A stretch of DNA of 64,000 nucleotides from UBA1366 sp047602575 (GTDB lineage Bacteria > Bacillota > Clostridia > Oscillospirales > Ruminococcaceae), in the NCBI GenBank assembly GCA_047602575.1, contig JASGGY010000007.1, positions 1 through 64,000 of the forward strand. The letters are read 5' to 3'. How positions within the stretch are numbered: the stretch's first letter is position 1; each line of letters begins with the position of its first letter. Below the pieces are notes generated by a model. That model saw nothing but the letters and a program-made list of their open reading frames with translations, ran no database searches and had not been told where the DNA came from. The translations under genes were made by a program, and so were the position numbers. Shown here one piece after another: positions 52,221 through 60,801 of the stretch.

Positions 52221-52919
52221 ATGGAATTATTACGCATCGAAAACCTGTCAAAGGACTTCTACCTCCACAACGCGGGGCGCAAAATCCCTTCCTGCCAGAA
52301 CATCGACTTTTCGCTTGATGTCGGCGAATTCATCGGGATTGTCGGCTTGTCGGGCGCGGGAAAATCCACCATCCTCAAATGTATCAATCGCAGCTATCTG
52401 CCGCTTGCGGGGCGGATTGTTTACGACAGCGCAGCATTTGGCAAGATTGATCTGGCGACGGCGACCGAGCGGGAGATACTGTTTTTAAGAAAATACGAAA
52501 TCGGCTATGTGTCGCAGTTTTTAAACGTTATGCCCAGAACCACCGCGCAGGAGCATGTCATGAACGCGCTGATCGAAACCGGCGTGCCGGAAGCGCAGGC
52601 GCGCAGCGAAGCCGCGGAAATGCTCGCATATTTCAAGCTGCCCGAAACGCTGTGGGATTTATACCCGAACACGTTTTCCGGCGGCGAGCGGCTCAGGCTC
52701 AACCTTGCCCACGCGATGGTCAAGCACCCGCGGCTTCTGCTGCTCGACGAGCCGACGGCATCGCTTGACGACAAGACAAAAATTCTTGTCAAGGATATGC
52801 TCAAAAGGCTCAAAAGCAAAAACACCACGATGATTGGAATCTTCCACGATCTGGCGTTCATGGACGGGGTCTGCGATAAGATTTTCAACATCTCACAGGG
52901 GGCTTTCACCAATGTATAA
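52221..52919 (+). CDS. phnL: C-P lyase-associated ATPase PhnL
   Basis: A 232-residue ABC-type ATPase with GLSGAGKSTILKCINRSYLP, YVSQFLNVMPRTTA (the PhnL-specific Q-loop), signature FSGGERLRLNLAHAMV and LLLDEPTASLDD. ATG 52221 follows TAGGGGC; the open frame upstream is part of phnM. PhnL helps ribose-phosphonate formation. It overlaps the PHP-domain gene by eight bases. Confidence 0.9.
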   Translation: MELLRIENLSKDFYLHNAGRKIPSCQNIDFSLDVGEFIGIVGLSGAGKSTILKCINRSYLPLAGRIVYDSAAFGKIDLATATEREILFLRKYEIGYVSQFLNVMPRTTAQEHVMNALIETGVPEAQARSEAAEMLAYFKLPETLWDLYPNTFSGGERLRLNLAHAMVKHPRLLLLDEPTASLDDKTKILVKDMLKRLKSKNTTMIGIFHDLAFMDGVCDKIFNISQGAFTNV

Positions 52920-53718
52920 AGCCGATCTGCACATCCATTCCACCGTGTCCGACGGAAGCGACTCGATTGCCGCAATCATCAGCGCTGCGAAAGCAAAGCA
53001 CCTTGACGCAATCGCGATCACCGACCACGACACGCTTGCGCACCTTGGCTATTTTCCGGACGATCCGGGCATCCGGCTCATCGGCGGAATTGAAATCTCA
53101 GCCGTTGACAAGCGCAGCAATATGCGCACGCATATTCTGGGCTATAACATCAAAAACCCACACATCCTGCCCGCGTTCACGCAGCCCGTGCTCGAAGCGC
53201 GCAACCGCAATTCCGAGCGGCAGGCGGAAATCCTGATCGAGCATGGCTTTGCGCTTGACATCGACAAGCTTGAGCGCGCGGACGGAAAGTATTTATACAA
53301 GCAGCACATCATGGCGCAGCTTGTCAAAAGCGGTCAGGCGGCGGAGCTCTTCGGTTCGTTTTATTACAAAACCTTTAAAAACGGTGGGATTTGTGCCTTC
53401 GACATTGATTACCCCGATGCGTTTGAAGCGGTGCGCCTGATTAAGGAAAGCGGCGGCAAGGCGGTGCTTGCCCATGCGGGGCAGCAGGAGAATTTCTACC
53501 TCATCCCCGAGCTTGTGAAAGCCGGGCTTGACGGGCTGGAGCTCAACCACCACGCGAACAACGAACGCGCAAAAAAAATCATCACCGCCTACGCGCAGGA
53601 GTACGGCTTGTTCTTAACCGGCGGCAGCGATTATCACGGCGCATACGAGCCGCAGCCCTTTGGCATCGGCGATTTTATCGCGGAGGAAAGTGGGGTGAAA
53701 ACACTGTGTCTGAGTTAA
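52912..53718 (+). CDS. PHP-domain phosphoesterase of the C-P lyase pathway (PhnPP-like)
   Basis: A 268-residue metallo-phosphoesterase of the PHP family: ADLHIHSTVSDGSDS (His7, His9), ITDHDTLAH, GGIEIS, KAVLAHAGQQ and LTGGSDYHG supply the trinuclear site. A PHP enzyme in the Eggerthella C-P lyase operon (PhnPP) hydrolyses 5-phosphoribosyl 1,2-cyclic phosphate all the way to ribose 5-phosphate. The position at the end of this operon makes the same role likely, replacing PhnP and PhnN, neither of which is seen here. The start overlaps phnL; CAGGGGG is the ribosome site. Confidence 0.82.
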   Translation: MYKADLHIHSTVSDGSDSIAAIISAAKAKHLDAIAITDHDTLAHLGYFPDDPGIRLIGGIEISAVDKRSNMRTHILGYNIKNPHILPAFTQPVLEARNRNSERQAEILIEHGFALDIDKLERADGKYLYKQHIMAQLVKSGQAAELFGSFYYKTFKNGGICAFDIDYPDAFEAVRLIKESGGKAVLAHAGQQENFYLIPELVKAGLDGLELNHHANNERAKKIITAYAQEYGLFLTGGSDYHGAYEPQPFGIGDFIAEESGVKTLCLS

Positions 53719-54317
53719 TTCTAAGCGAGCAGCCCGTCCTCGAGGAAAATGTTGATCTTGACCACGCCGTTCTCGGGAAGTACACGCAGATTCAGGCGAA
53801 CAGCGTGATTGTCGAATCGACGCTCGGCGACTACACCTACTGCGCGGGCTACAACCAGATTTATTACGCAACGCTCGGCAAATTCTGCTCCGTCGCAAGC
53901 TTTGTGCGGATCAATCCCGGGAACCATCCAACCTACAGCCGCGTCGCGCAGCACCATTTCACTTATCGCAGCGCCCTATTCGGACTTGGCGCGGACGATG
54001 CGGACTTTTTCGCCTGGCGCAAACACGACGCGGTGGAAATCGGGCATGATGTCTGGATCGGGCATAACGCAATCATCATGCCGGGCGTGAAAATCGGCAA
54101 TGGCGCGGTCGTCGGCTCGGGTGCTGTGGTGACGAAGGACGTCGCACCCTACGCGGTCGTCGCGGGCGTTCCGGCAAAGACCATCAAAATGCGCTTTGAC
54201 GACGCGCTGATTGAGAAAATCTCGCGCAGCGCCTGGTGGAACTGGGATCATGAAACGCTGAAGGAACGGCTGCCCGACTTCCGGAACATCGAGGTGTTCG
54301 CGGAGAAGTATCTGTGA
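53706..54317 (+). CDS. Hexapeptide-repeat acyltransferase of phosphonate operons
   Basis: A 203-residue left-handed beta-helix acyltransferase of the type found in many phn operons. Imperfect hexapeptide repeats run through VLGKYTQIQANSVIVESTLG and later HDVWIGHNAIIMPGVKIGNG, with GAVVTKDVAPYAVVAGVPAK, and the catalytic-type His in NPGNHPTYSRVAQHH. It starts at GTG 53706, overlapping the PHP gene. Acetylation of aminoalkylphosphonates is a plausible role; the exact substrate is not known. Confidence 0.82.
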   Translation: MSELILSEQPVLEENVDLDHAVLGKYTQIQANSVIVESTLGDYTYCAGYNQIYYATLGKFCSVASFVRINPGNHPTYSRVAQHHFTYRSALFGLGADDADFFAWRKHDAVEIGHDVWIGHNAIIMPGVKIGNGAVVGSGAVVTKDVAPYAVVAGVPAKTIKMRFDDALIEKISRSAWWNWDHETLKERLPDFRNIEVFAEKYL

Positions 54318-54337
54318 AACAACCGGCTTGACCGATG

Positions 54338-54371
54338 AAAAACAGGCACACATACAGTGCGCCTGTTTTTT
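54338..54371 (+). terminator. Terminator of the phn operon
   Basis: AAAAACAGGC (54338-54347) pairs with GCCTGTTTTTT (54361-54371), with CAC/GTG pairs closing the loop. It ends the operon 20 bases after the acyltransferase. Confidence 0.9.
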
Positions 54372-54385
54372 CTGCGGAGCGTGGT

Positions 54386-54520
54386 TTATTGCCAGAACAG
54401 ATAATGGACGGTTTGCAGTCCGCCGCAGAAAATACCGATGCCGCAGATCATCGCCCCGAGTATGACACTTGCGACACAACCCCATTGGGCAGCCTTTAAC
54501 CGCTTTTCTTTACCGGACAT
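54386..54520 (-). CDS. Small one-helix membrane protein (44 aa)
   Basis: A 44-residue gene on the minus strand: MSGKEKRLKAAQWGCVASVI, then a Gly/Ile-rich hydrophobic helix and GGLQTVHYLFWQ. It lies 11 bases behind the membrane protein gene at 54532 and shares its promoter. The basic N-terminus followed by one helix is a normal small membrane protein. Its frame has no stop within 45 codons and the location in a regulated operon supports it. Confidence 0.55.
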   Translation of the reverse strand: MSGKEKRLKAAQWGCVASVILGAMICGIGIFCGGLQTVHYLFWQ

Positions 54521-54531
54521 ACGACACCGCC

Positions 54532-54873
54532 TTATCCTTCGAGTTCTTTTCCCTTTTTCATCAGCTCGTCGCTGAGTATGCGGTAACCGCGCAAGAATTC
54601 CGTCGCGATGCAGAAAAGCGGATACGCCAGTCCGAGCGCAATCAGGCTGCTTCCCAGGATCACAAGCACCGCGCCGAACCCGTTTCCGGCGTTATAAAAA
54701 GCGCCCGCAATGCCGATTAAGCCGATCGCCGCCGCGCCGGCAGCCGAGAAGAACACAGCCGCCACAAAAAACCATCCACAGACGATTAAAAGAAAAAAGA
54801 TCACCACAGCACAGATCACGGCAGGTGCCAGAACCGGGCTTGCCAAGAGCAATGCAAATTTACTTGAGCGCAT
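54532..54873 (-). CDS. Membrane protein, DUF1700-like, of the two-component regulon
   Basis: A 113-residue protein with three or four hydrophobic helices (about 5-30, 33-55, 65-90) and a cytoplasmic basic tail (RGYRILSDELMKKGKELEG). I chose ATG 54873, after GAAGGGA; the frame extends to 54915 without a better ribosome site. The Gly/Ala-rich helices recall DUF1700-type proteins. Its promoter carries the same 17-bp motif as the ABC efflux operon and the two-component genes, which suggests a shared role in envelope stress. Confidence 0.6.
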   Translation of the reverse strand: MRSSKFALLLASPVLAPAVICAVVIFFLLIVCGWFFVAAVFFSAAGAAAIGLIGIAGAFYNAGNGFGAVLVILGSSLIALGLAYPLFCIATEFLRGYRILSDELMKKGKELEG

Positions 54874-54937
54874 ACCATCATGCTTCCCTTCTGCGTTTTG
54901 ATCCGGATGTATCATTCTGATTCGCTCTGTCAGTCAC

Positions 54938-54970
54938 AGTATAATCCCCCAAAGTAACACGATCGTAAAC
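54938..54970 (-). promoter_or_regulatory. Promoter with response-regulator motif (copy 4)
   Basis: On the minus strand GTTTACGATCGTGTTAC (54970-54954), 10 bases, then TATACT (54943-54938). Motif and spacing are the same as in the promoter of the ABC efflux operon. No -35 box is present, so an activator is likely to be needed. Confidence 0.7.
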
Positions 54971-54984
54971 TTTTTTGGATAAAA

Positions 54985-55019
54985 GGAAACTGCGGTGCAA
55001 AATCATGCGCCGCAGTTTC
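54985..55019 (-). terminator. Terminator of the ABC-2 efflux operon
   Basis: GGAAACTGCGG (54985-54995) pairs with CCGCAGTTTC (55010-55019), extended by GC pairs; on the minus strand it is followed by CCTTTTATCC. It lies 16 bases behind the permease gene. Confidence 0.7.
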
Positions 55020-55034
55020 TTGTTTGTCAACGCA

Positions 55035-55790
55035 TCAAAGCGGCAAATCTTTTTTGCAGAACCGAATGCCGCCGATCGCAAAGGTCACCGCTGCGATTCC
55101 CGCCGCGACTATTGTTTTTATGATCCAGTCGTTTTCTGAAACAAGAACCGACCGGTAGTCATACAGCGTGCAGATCGATAAGTATTTGAATCCGCTCAGC
55201 GCGTCAACGCCGAGCGTGCCGAACATCGCAAGCATATTTGCCAGTATGGAAACACCGACGAACGTCCCGCTGAAGCCCATGGAGTACTTGCTCAGATTGA
55301 AGATGCCCGAACACATGAAACACACACCCGCCATTGCCAGAATCACGGTAAACGCAGAGAGAATGATTTTCGCGATCATCGCGCCGGTCAGTGTTCCACT
55401 TAAGCCCGCGCCCGCCAGGGAAAGGTCAAGCGGGCTTGCGGCATTGACGACAATATGCGCGACGGCGGTCAAGGCAAACATCAGGAACAAAGTTACGACC
55501 AAAAAGACAGTCTGCGTGAGAACAACGGCGGAGCGTCTTGCCGGATTCGAGAGAACGTATGCCATGGAACCGCGATCTACCTGCGAAGCCAGAAGCTTAT
55601 TGGCGGTCAGCAGCACATAAATATCGGGCAGAATCGTCGCCATCATGCCGTAGAATATCTGGAACAGCAGACTTTTTGTCATCTCCATCGATGTGAATTG
55701 GATATTCAGTACAACCATAACGCCTGTCATGGCTGCGAACAGCACCCAATTTGCTTTCAGGGATTGTTTTAAAAGCGGTTTACTGATCAT
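55035..55790 (-). CDS. ABC-2 type transporter permease
   Basis: A 251-residue permease with six hydrophobic helices (MTGVMVVLNI, LLASQVDRGSMAYVLSNP loop, then four more) of the kind that forms the channel of two-ATPase efflux systems; the MAYVLSNPARR motif is typical of the family. I start it at ATG 55790, nine bases from GGAGG; an ATG six bases earlier is also possible. It overlaps the preceding ATPase gene. Works with the two ATPases encoded upstream. Confidence 0.8.
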   Translation of the reverse strand: MISKPLLKQSLKANWVLFAAMTGVMVVLNIQFTSMEMTKSLLFQIFYGMMATILPDIYVLLTANKLLASQVDRGSMAYVLSNPARRSAVVLTQTVFLVVTLFLMFALTAVAHIVVNAASPLDLSLAGAGLSGTLTGAMIAKIILSAFTVILAMAGVCFMCSGIFNLSKYSMGFSGTFVGVSILANMLAMFGTLGVDALSGFKYLSICTLYDYRSVLVSENDWIIKTIVAAGIAAVTFAIGGIRFCKKDLPL

Positions 55791-56697
55791 GATCATAATC
55801 CTCCGTGTTCTTAAATTTTTCGTTAAAATAGTCTTCAAGCGTATAGGGCTTGTAGCTGATGAATCTGACGTCGAGATTGGACAGTGCCGCAAACAGATCC
55901 TTTAAATCCTGATCCAGAATCCGGACGGTTACCTGATTGTACGCGTCCTGCGTCCGTACAACGCAAAACCGAAGCGCGCGGAATCGGTTGTAATCCTGTT
56001 GGTTTGTGAATTCGATCTTGTATTCCTTATCCGCATCGTGACCGGTGATCGTATTCATATCGGCGATATCGAGAATCTTGCCGGCTTTCAGAAAAGCGAT
56101 CCGGTCGCAGGTTCCCTCCAGTTCGTTGAACATATGGCTGCTGACAAAAATGGTTTTACCCTGCTTCTTGTTTTCTACCATCAGCTCGATCACCGTGTCC
56201 CGCATCAGCGGATCGAGTCCGATGGTCGGTTCGTCCAAAAGAAGAATGTCCGGCTGCGCCATAAATGCCGCGACAATCGCCGTTTTTTGCTTCATGCCCT
56301 TGCTCATGCGTTTGACGGGGGCGCTCGTGTCAAGTGCCAGCCGCTGTGTCAGGCTGTCGGCGTAGGTCCGGTCCTTCAGCCGCATGAAATCGGCTTGGAT
56401 GTTCAGGAAGTCCGTACCGGATTTGACATCGGGAAACGCAATCTCTCCCGGCACATAGCCGATGTGCTTTTTCAGCGCGGAAGCCTTTTTCCAGCAGTCC
56501 ATTCCCATGATCGAAGCCCTGCCCTTGTCCGGATGCAGGAAGCCCATCAGGTGGCGCATGGTGGTTGTTTTTCCGCTTCCGTTGACCCCGACAAGCCCCA
56601 CCGTTTCACCCTCATGAATGGAAAGACTGAGATCGAAAATTCCTTTGCCCTTGCCGTAGTCTTTTTTGACGGCGTCAAGCCGAATGATTTCACGCAT
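55780..56697 (-). CDS. ABC transporter ATPase (second)
   Basis: A 305-residue ATPase: GVNGSGKTTTMRHLMGFLHP, YVPGEIAFPDVKSG, signature MSKGMKQKTA, ILLLDEPTIGLDPLM, SSHMFNELEG, and a C-terminal regulatory domain of about 80 residues. The signature is MSKGMKQ rather than LSGGQ, the normal form in this drug-efflux subfamily. It starts at ATG 56697 after GGGGGGCTGG and overlaps the first ATPase gene by eight bases. Two ATPases with one permease suggest a heteromeric efflux pump. Confidence 0.82.
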   Translation of the reverse strand: MREIIRLDAVKKDYGKGKGIFDLSLSIHEGETVGLVGVNGSGKTTTMRHLMGFLHPDKGRASIMGMDCWKKASALKKHIGYVPGEIAFPDVKSGTDFLNIQADFMRLKDRTYADSLTQRLALDTSAPVKRMSKGMKQKTAIVAAFMAQPDILLLDEPTIGLDPLMRDTVIELMVENKKQGKTIFVSSHMFNELEGTCDRIAFLKAGKILDIADMNTITGHDADKEYKIEFTNQQDYNRFRALRFCVVRTQDAYNQVTVRILDQDLKDLFAALSNLDVRFISYKPYTLEDYFNEKFKNTEDYDHDQ

Positions 56698-57610
56698 GTG
56701 CCAGCCCCCCAAACGTCTTGTCGGATTTGTAGAAGTGCATAAAGTAAGTTTCGAGTGTAAATTTCTTTTCGATGAACGAAGTGATTGCGTATTTGTTGAG
56801 CGTGCGGATCATCCCATTGATGTGCGCATCGTCCGTTGTTACGGTTGCCCGCTGTCTGAGCAGGTCGGTTTCAAAGACGGTGATGTCTTTTTCTTTGGAG
56901 AATGCGGTCAGTGCCTGTGTTGACGCGAAGGTGACCTCGAACGTCTTCTTGTCATGATGGCGGATATCGGCGGCAAGCACGGTCGAAACGACGTTGCCGT
57001 CCTTGATGATCGCGATCCGCTCGCAGGTGGCATCCACCTCGTTGAAAATGTGGCTTGAGAGCAGAATCGTTTTTCCGCGCTCTTTTTCCTCTTTCATAAA
57101 CGCGATAAACGTGCCCTGCATCACCGGGTCAAGTCCGCTGGTCGGTTCATCCAGAATCAGAATGGCGGGATCGTGGAGAAAAGCGGCGACAATCGCAAGC
57201 TTTCTCTTTACGCCGAGGCTCATACGCTTCGTGCTGCCGGTCGGGTCAAGTTCGAATTTTTCAAGCAGATAAGTCAGACGCGCATCGTTTGCGGCACCTT
57301 TCATTTTCTGCATCATCCTCAGAAATTCCCAGCCGGTTAGTCCCTCCGGCAAGGCAATTTCGCCCGGCAGATAGCCGACATCGGAAAGAATCTCGTGGCG
57401 TTTTTTGCCGCAATTCTTACCGTTGATTGTCGCTGTTCCTTTCTGGGGGTTGATGAACCCCATGAGGTGGCGGATGGTGGTGGTCTTGCCGGCTCCGTTG
57501 GGACCTAAAAACCCGAAGACTTCTCCTTTGCCGACTTCAAATGACACATCGAAGATTCCTCTGCCATGCCCGAAGTCCTTTGTCAGATGGTCAACTTTTA
57601 ATACAGACAT
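56690..57610 (-). CDS. ABC transporter ATPase (first)
   Basis: A 306-residue ATPase paralogous to the next gene: GPNGAGKTTTIRHLMGFINP, YLPGEIALPEGLTG, signature MSLGVKRKLA, ILILDEPTSGLDPVM, SSHIFNEVD, and a C-terminal domain. ATG 57610 (MSVLKVDHLTKDFG) follows AGGAG; the longer open frame has no ribosome site. It heads the efflux operon, whose promoter (TATACT at 57656-57661) carries motif copies 1 and 2 and is divergent from the two-component genes. Confidence 0.82.
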   Translation of the reverse strand: MSVLKVDHLTKDFGHGRGIFDVSFEVGKGEVFGFLGPNGAGKTTTIRHLMGFINPQKGTATINGKNCGKKRHEILSDVGYLPGEIALPEGLTGWEFLRMMQKMKGAANDARLTYLLEKFELDPTGSTKRMSLGVKRKLAIVAAFLHDPAILILDEPTSGLDPVMQGTFIAFMKEEKERGKTILLSSHIFNEVDATCERIAIIKDGNVVSTVLAADIRHHDKKTFEVTFASTQALTAFSKEKDITVFETDLLRQRATVTTDDAHINGMIRTLNKYAITSFIEKKFTLETYFMHFYKSDKTFGGLAHA

Positions 57611-57849
57611 ATTCAAACGCTCCTTTTCTTCATCGCTGTGCAGGTTGATATTGTCAGTATATCCGCCCATGGTAACACCATCGTAAACGCAAAGTAACAC
57701 CACGGTAAACCGGAAAAGTTTACGTTGATGTTACCTTCGCGGGATACAATTGAAATCACAGCAGACTTATGTTATAATGACAGCAGACTTACCGCGACAG
57801 CGCGTCGGCGTGCGGCTTACAACCTGGATAAGGATTAGGGGTGCTTGGT
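57611..57849 (+). promoter_or_regulatory. Divergent control region of efflux operon and two-component system, three 17-bp motifs
   Basis: Copies of GTAACACCATCGTAAAC lie at 57672-57688 and 57694-57710 (direct, 22 bases apart) and inverted at 57718-57734. Read on the minus strand, copy 1 is 10 bases from TATACT (57661-57656), promoter of the efflux operon. Read on the plus strand, copy 3 is 10 bases from TACAAT (57745-57750). A further plain promoter, TTGAAA-17-TATAAT (57750-57778), serves the two-component genes. The layout fits an OmpR-type regulator acting on both sides. Confidence 0.8.
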
Positions 57850-58536
57850 ATGGCAACGATATTGATTGTTGAGGACAACAAAAACACGCAGCTTTTGACC
57901 GCCGCAAGGCTGAAAGCTCATTTTGATGTGGTGTGTGCGAATGACGGGCTGGAAGCGCTCGATGTTATTTATAACAGGCACATTGACATGATTGTCTGCG
58001 ATGTGATGATGCCGCATATGGACGGCTACGAGCTGCTCCGCCGTTTGCGCGGTGAGAAGTATGAGATGCCCATTCTGCTGCTCACCGCCAAAGGCGCGTT
58101 TGAGGACAAGCAGGAGGGCTTTCATTCTGGCACGGACGACTATATGACAAAGCCCGTCAATTATGACGAGCTGCTGCTTCGCATTCATGCGCTGCTGCGC
58201 CGCGCCCGGATTTCGGTTGACCGCAAAATCGTGATTGGCTCGGTCGTCGTGGACGCGGCAAGCTACACGGTACTCTGCGACGGCGCGTCGATTACGTTGA
58301 CCAAAAAAGAGTTTGATGTGCTGTACAAGCTGCTTTCGTATCCCGGACAGATCTTCACAAAGAACCAGCTTCTCGACGAAGTCTGGGGCTATGATTCCGA
58401 CAGCACGGAGGATACGGTGAAAACCCACATTAACCGCCTGCGCGGGAAGTTTCCCTCGTGTGCCGATTTTGAAATCGTAACGGTGAAAGGGCTCGGGTAT
58501 AAAGCCGAAATCAGAAAGGCGGCGCAGAATGGATAA
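57850..58536 (+). CDS. OmpR-family response regulator
   Basis: A 228-residue regulator: receiver domain with the acidic pair in IVEDNKN, phosphoacceptor Asp in IVCDVMMPHMDGYELL, Thr in LLLTAKG and Lys in YMTKPVNYDELLLRI; then a winged-helix DNA-binding domain (LTKKEFDVLYKLLSYPGQIF, DTVKTHINRLRGKF). ATG 57850 is preceded by AGGGG; the GTG at 57841 is less likely. It overlaps the kinase gene by eight bases. The 17-bp motif repeated in this region is its probable binding site. Confidence 0.9.
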   Translation: MATILIVEDNKNTQLLTAARLKAHFDVVCANDGLEALDVIYNRHIDMIVCDVMMPHMDGYELLRRLRGEKYEMPILLLTAKGAFEDKQEGFHSGTDDYMTKPVNYDELLLRIHALLRRARISVDRKIVIGSVVVDAASYTVLCDGASITLTKKEFDVLYKLLSYPGQIFTKNQLLDEVWGYDSDSTEDTVKTHINRLRGKFPSCADFEIVTVKGLGYKAEIRKAAQNG

Positions 58537-59569
58537 GCCGAACAGCCGTCTGGACCGCAGCCTGTCGGTCTGGCTGATTGTCCAGTCGTTTATCATCATC
58601 GGCGCGGCGATTTTTGCTTTTCTGGTGGTCGAGGTCGGATCGAACGTAATGTTCCATACGCAGATGCCGGTCAATCTCGGCTATATCCTTGGTCTGATTC
58701 TGCCGATGGGCGCGGTGCTCGGCGCATTGAATTATTATCTGGTCAAAGCTTCCTATCGGTATTTCAGCACGCTTGCCGACGCGATTGAAACGGTTGCCGA
58801 CGGCGATTTTCATGTAATGCTCGACACAAAAAATGCCGGACCGTTCACCATGGTCTATGAAAATTTCAATAAGATGGGGGCGGAGCTGCAGAACGTTCCG
58901 ATGCTGCGCAATGATTTTATCAACAGCTACTCCCACGAGTTCAAGACACCGATTGTTTCGATCAAGGGCTTTGCGGATCTTCTGCTTGAAACCGATGTGA
59001 CCGAAGATGAACGCAGCACTTATCTGAAAATCATATCCGAAGAAGCGGGGCGGCTTGCCGATCTTGCGAACAGCACCATTCTTTTGTCAAAGCTGGATGC
59101 GCAGCAGATTATCACGGACAAAAAAACCTACGCGCTCGATGAGCAGCTGCGCAAATGCGCCATTATGCTGTCGGGTGCGTGGGAAGATAAGCACATCAGC
59201 GTCCGGAGCAATCTCGGAAATGTCGCCTATCACGGCAACGAAGCGCTGATGCAGCATCTGTGGCTGAATCTGCTCAACAATGCCGTGAAGTTCACGCCGG
59301 AGGGCGGCGAAATCAGCATCGATCTGACAGAAGCGGAAAATACCGTCCGCGTCCGCATTGCCGATACCGGCATCGGTATGGATCAGGAAACCGCAGCCCG
59401 TATCTTTGACCGGTACTTTCAGGCAGACGGGAAAGAATCCCGACAGGGTCTTGGACTTGGGCTTTCGATTGTCCGGCGCATTGTCGAATTGTGCGGCGGG
59501 GAGATTACAGTCAAGAGCAAAGACCGCGAGGGAAGTGAATTTCTTGTGATTTTACCGAACAAAAAATGA
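58529..59569 (+). CDS. Sensor histidine kinase
   Basis: A 346-residue membrane kinase: two helices (about 13-37 and 48-72) with a very short outer loop, a HAMP-like linker, the H-box SYSHEFKTPIVSIKGF, N-box HLWLNLLNNAVKFTPEGG, G1 IADTGIGMD and G2 RQGLGLGLSIVRRIVE. The short outer loop is typical of kinases that sense events in or at the membrane, often through their ABC transporter. It pairs with the regulator encoded upstream and the divergent efflux operon. Confidence 0.9.
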   Translation: MDKPNSRLDRSLSVWLIVQSFIIIGAAIFAFLVVEVGSNVMFHTQMPVNLGYILGLILPMGAVLGALNYYLVKASYRYFSTLADAIETVADGDFHVMLDTKNAGPFTMVYENFNKMGAELQNVPMLRNDFINSYSHEFKTPIVSIKGFADLLLETDVTEDERSTYLKIISEEAGRLADLANSTILLSKLDAQQIITDKKTYALDEQLRKCAIMLSGAWEDKHISVRSNLGNVAYHGNEALMQHLWLNLLNNAVKFTPEGGEISIDLTEAENTVRVRIADTGIGMDQETAARIFDRYFQADGKESRQGLGLGLSIVRRIVELCGGEITVKSKDREGSEFLVILPNKK

Positions 59570-59623
59570 TATGGCAAGCGACTGGTTTTTCACGGAACGT
59601 CGCGGCGTTCGTTCTGCACAAGA

Positions 59624-59667
59624 AAAAGAGCAGTCCGGTTTCTGCAACCGAACTGCTTTTGCTTTTT
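59624..59667 (+). terminator. Terminator of the two-component operon
   Basis: AGCAGTCCGGTT (59629-59640) pairs, with one mismatch, with AACCGAACTGCT (59646-59657), followed by TTTTGCTTTTT; A-rich upstream, so it may also serve the radical SAM gene on the other strand. Confidence 0.8.
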
Positions 59668-59688
59668 GTATGAAATCTTGCCGACCGC

Positions 59689-60801
59689 CTACCGGATGGT
59701 TTCCAGCCATGCGCGGTTGTTCCACAGCGCGCAGCCGCCGTCGCCCTCTTTAAGCAGGTGATGGTTTTCCCGGATTCTGGAGAGAAAGCCGGAGGTGAGC
59801 GCTTCTTTGAGGGAAACCTGCTTTAAATTGGTGTCGGAAAAAGGCGCGAACGGGCAGGGCTCGACATCCCCGCCGGCACTGACGTGTACAAATCCGCGGC
59901 CGGCGGCAAGGCATCCGCCGAACTGCTCCTCATCGCCGGGGAAGGGGATGAACAGCGCCGGATAACGCGCTTCGCTGGCGACGGTAAAGTCGCGCAGCCG
60001 CTTTTTGTCGGCTTTTGAAAGCACCATCGGCTCGCTGCCCGCCTCAACCGGAACGTATTCCACAAAGAGAAACAGCCGGCAGCCCTTTTGTATGTATTCC
60101 TGCGTAAAGTCGTCGGTCAGAATGCTGTCAATATTGCGGCTTGTGACGGTAACGGATATGCCGAACGGAATCCGGTCGGCGCGCAGCTCCGCCATTGTTT
60201 TTGTGACCTTTGCGTAAACCCCGCTGCCGCGTCTGGCATCTGTCTGGGCTTCGCCGCCCTCGATGCTCAGCGTCGGGATGATGTGCCGGTGCGCGGCAAA
60301 CCAGGCAAGGCGGCGTTCGTCAAACAGCGTGCCGTTGGTGAACACAATGCCCGCCATTTCAGGGTGATTGCTCATCGCGTCCAGCCACCCGTGGGAAAGC
60401 AGCGGTTCGCCGCCCGCCAGCATCACGACACTGACGCCCAGCCCGGACGCTTCGTCGAGGATCTCGGCAATCCGCTCATCCGTCAGTGCATCCGCGGGCT
60501 TCCGGCTCTGTGCGCAGGCGTAGCAGCCGGCGCACGCCAGATTGCAGGCATCCGTCGTGCTGACAATCATCAGCGCGGGAACCTCAACGCCTTCCGCCGC
60601 CAGCTTCTTCCGGCTGCATTCCGCAGCTTTCAGTCCCTTGGAAAGGCGCAGAAAAGCCGATGCGGATGCCGGATAAGCGGCTAACATACTTGCCGCTGTT
60701 TTAAAAGAAAGATCAATGTGTCCCGCAAACAGGTCTTTGTATGGGGTTTTATTCATGCTAATGCCCATGCACTCCATGCTCAAATCACTAGAAAAGAGCA
60801 T
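59689..60801 (-). CDS. Radical SAM protein (SPASM-type)
   Basis: A 370-residue radical SAM enzyme with the cluster motif CNLACAGC (CxxxCxxC), the SAM-binding GGEPLL, and FTNGTLFDE. The C-terminal part has cysteines in FGGCLAAGRG and VEPCPFAPFS and another in GDGGCALW, a reduced SPASM-like domain for an auxiliary cluster. Related proteins modify peptides or act in cofactor synthesis. The first start is ATG 60801, 12 bases from GGAGG; ATG 60777 or 60756 (MNKTPYKDLF) may be the true one. It stands alone, so its substrate is not evident. Confidence 0.8.
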   Translation of the reverse strand: MLFSSDLSMECMGISMNKTPYKDLFAGHIDLSFKTAASMLAAYPASASAFLRLSKGLKAAECSRKKLAAEGVEVPALMIVSTTDACNLACAGCYACAQSRKPADALTDERIAEILDEASGLGVSVVMLAGGEPLLSHGWLDAMSNHPEMAGIVFTNGTLFDERRLAWFAAHRHIIPTLSIEGGEAQTDARRGSGVYAKVTKTMAELRADRIPFGISVTVTSRNIDSILTDDFTQEYIQKGCRLFLFVEYVPVEAGSEPMVLSKADKKRLRDFTVASEARYPALFIPFPGDEEQFGGCLAAGRGFVHVSAGGDVEPCPFAPFSDTNLKQVSLKEALTSGFLSRIRENHHLLKEGDGGCALWNNRAWLETIR

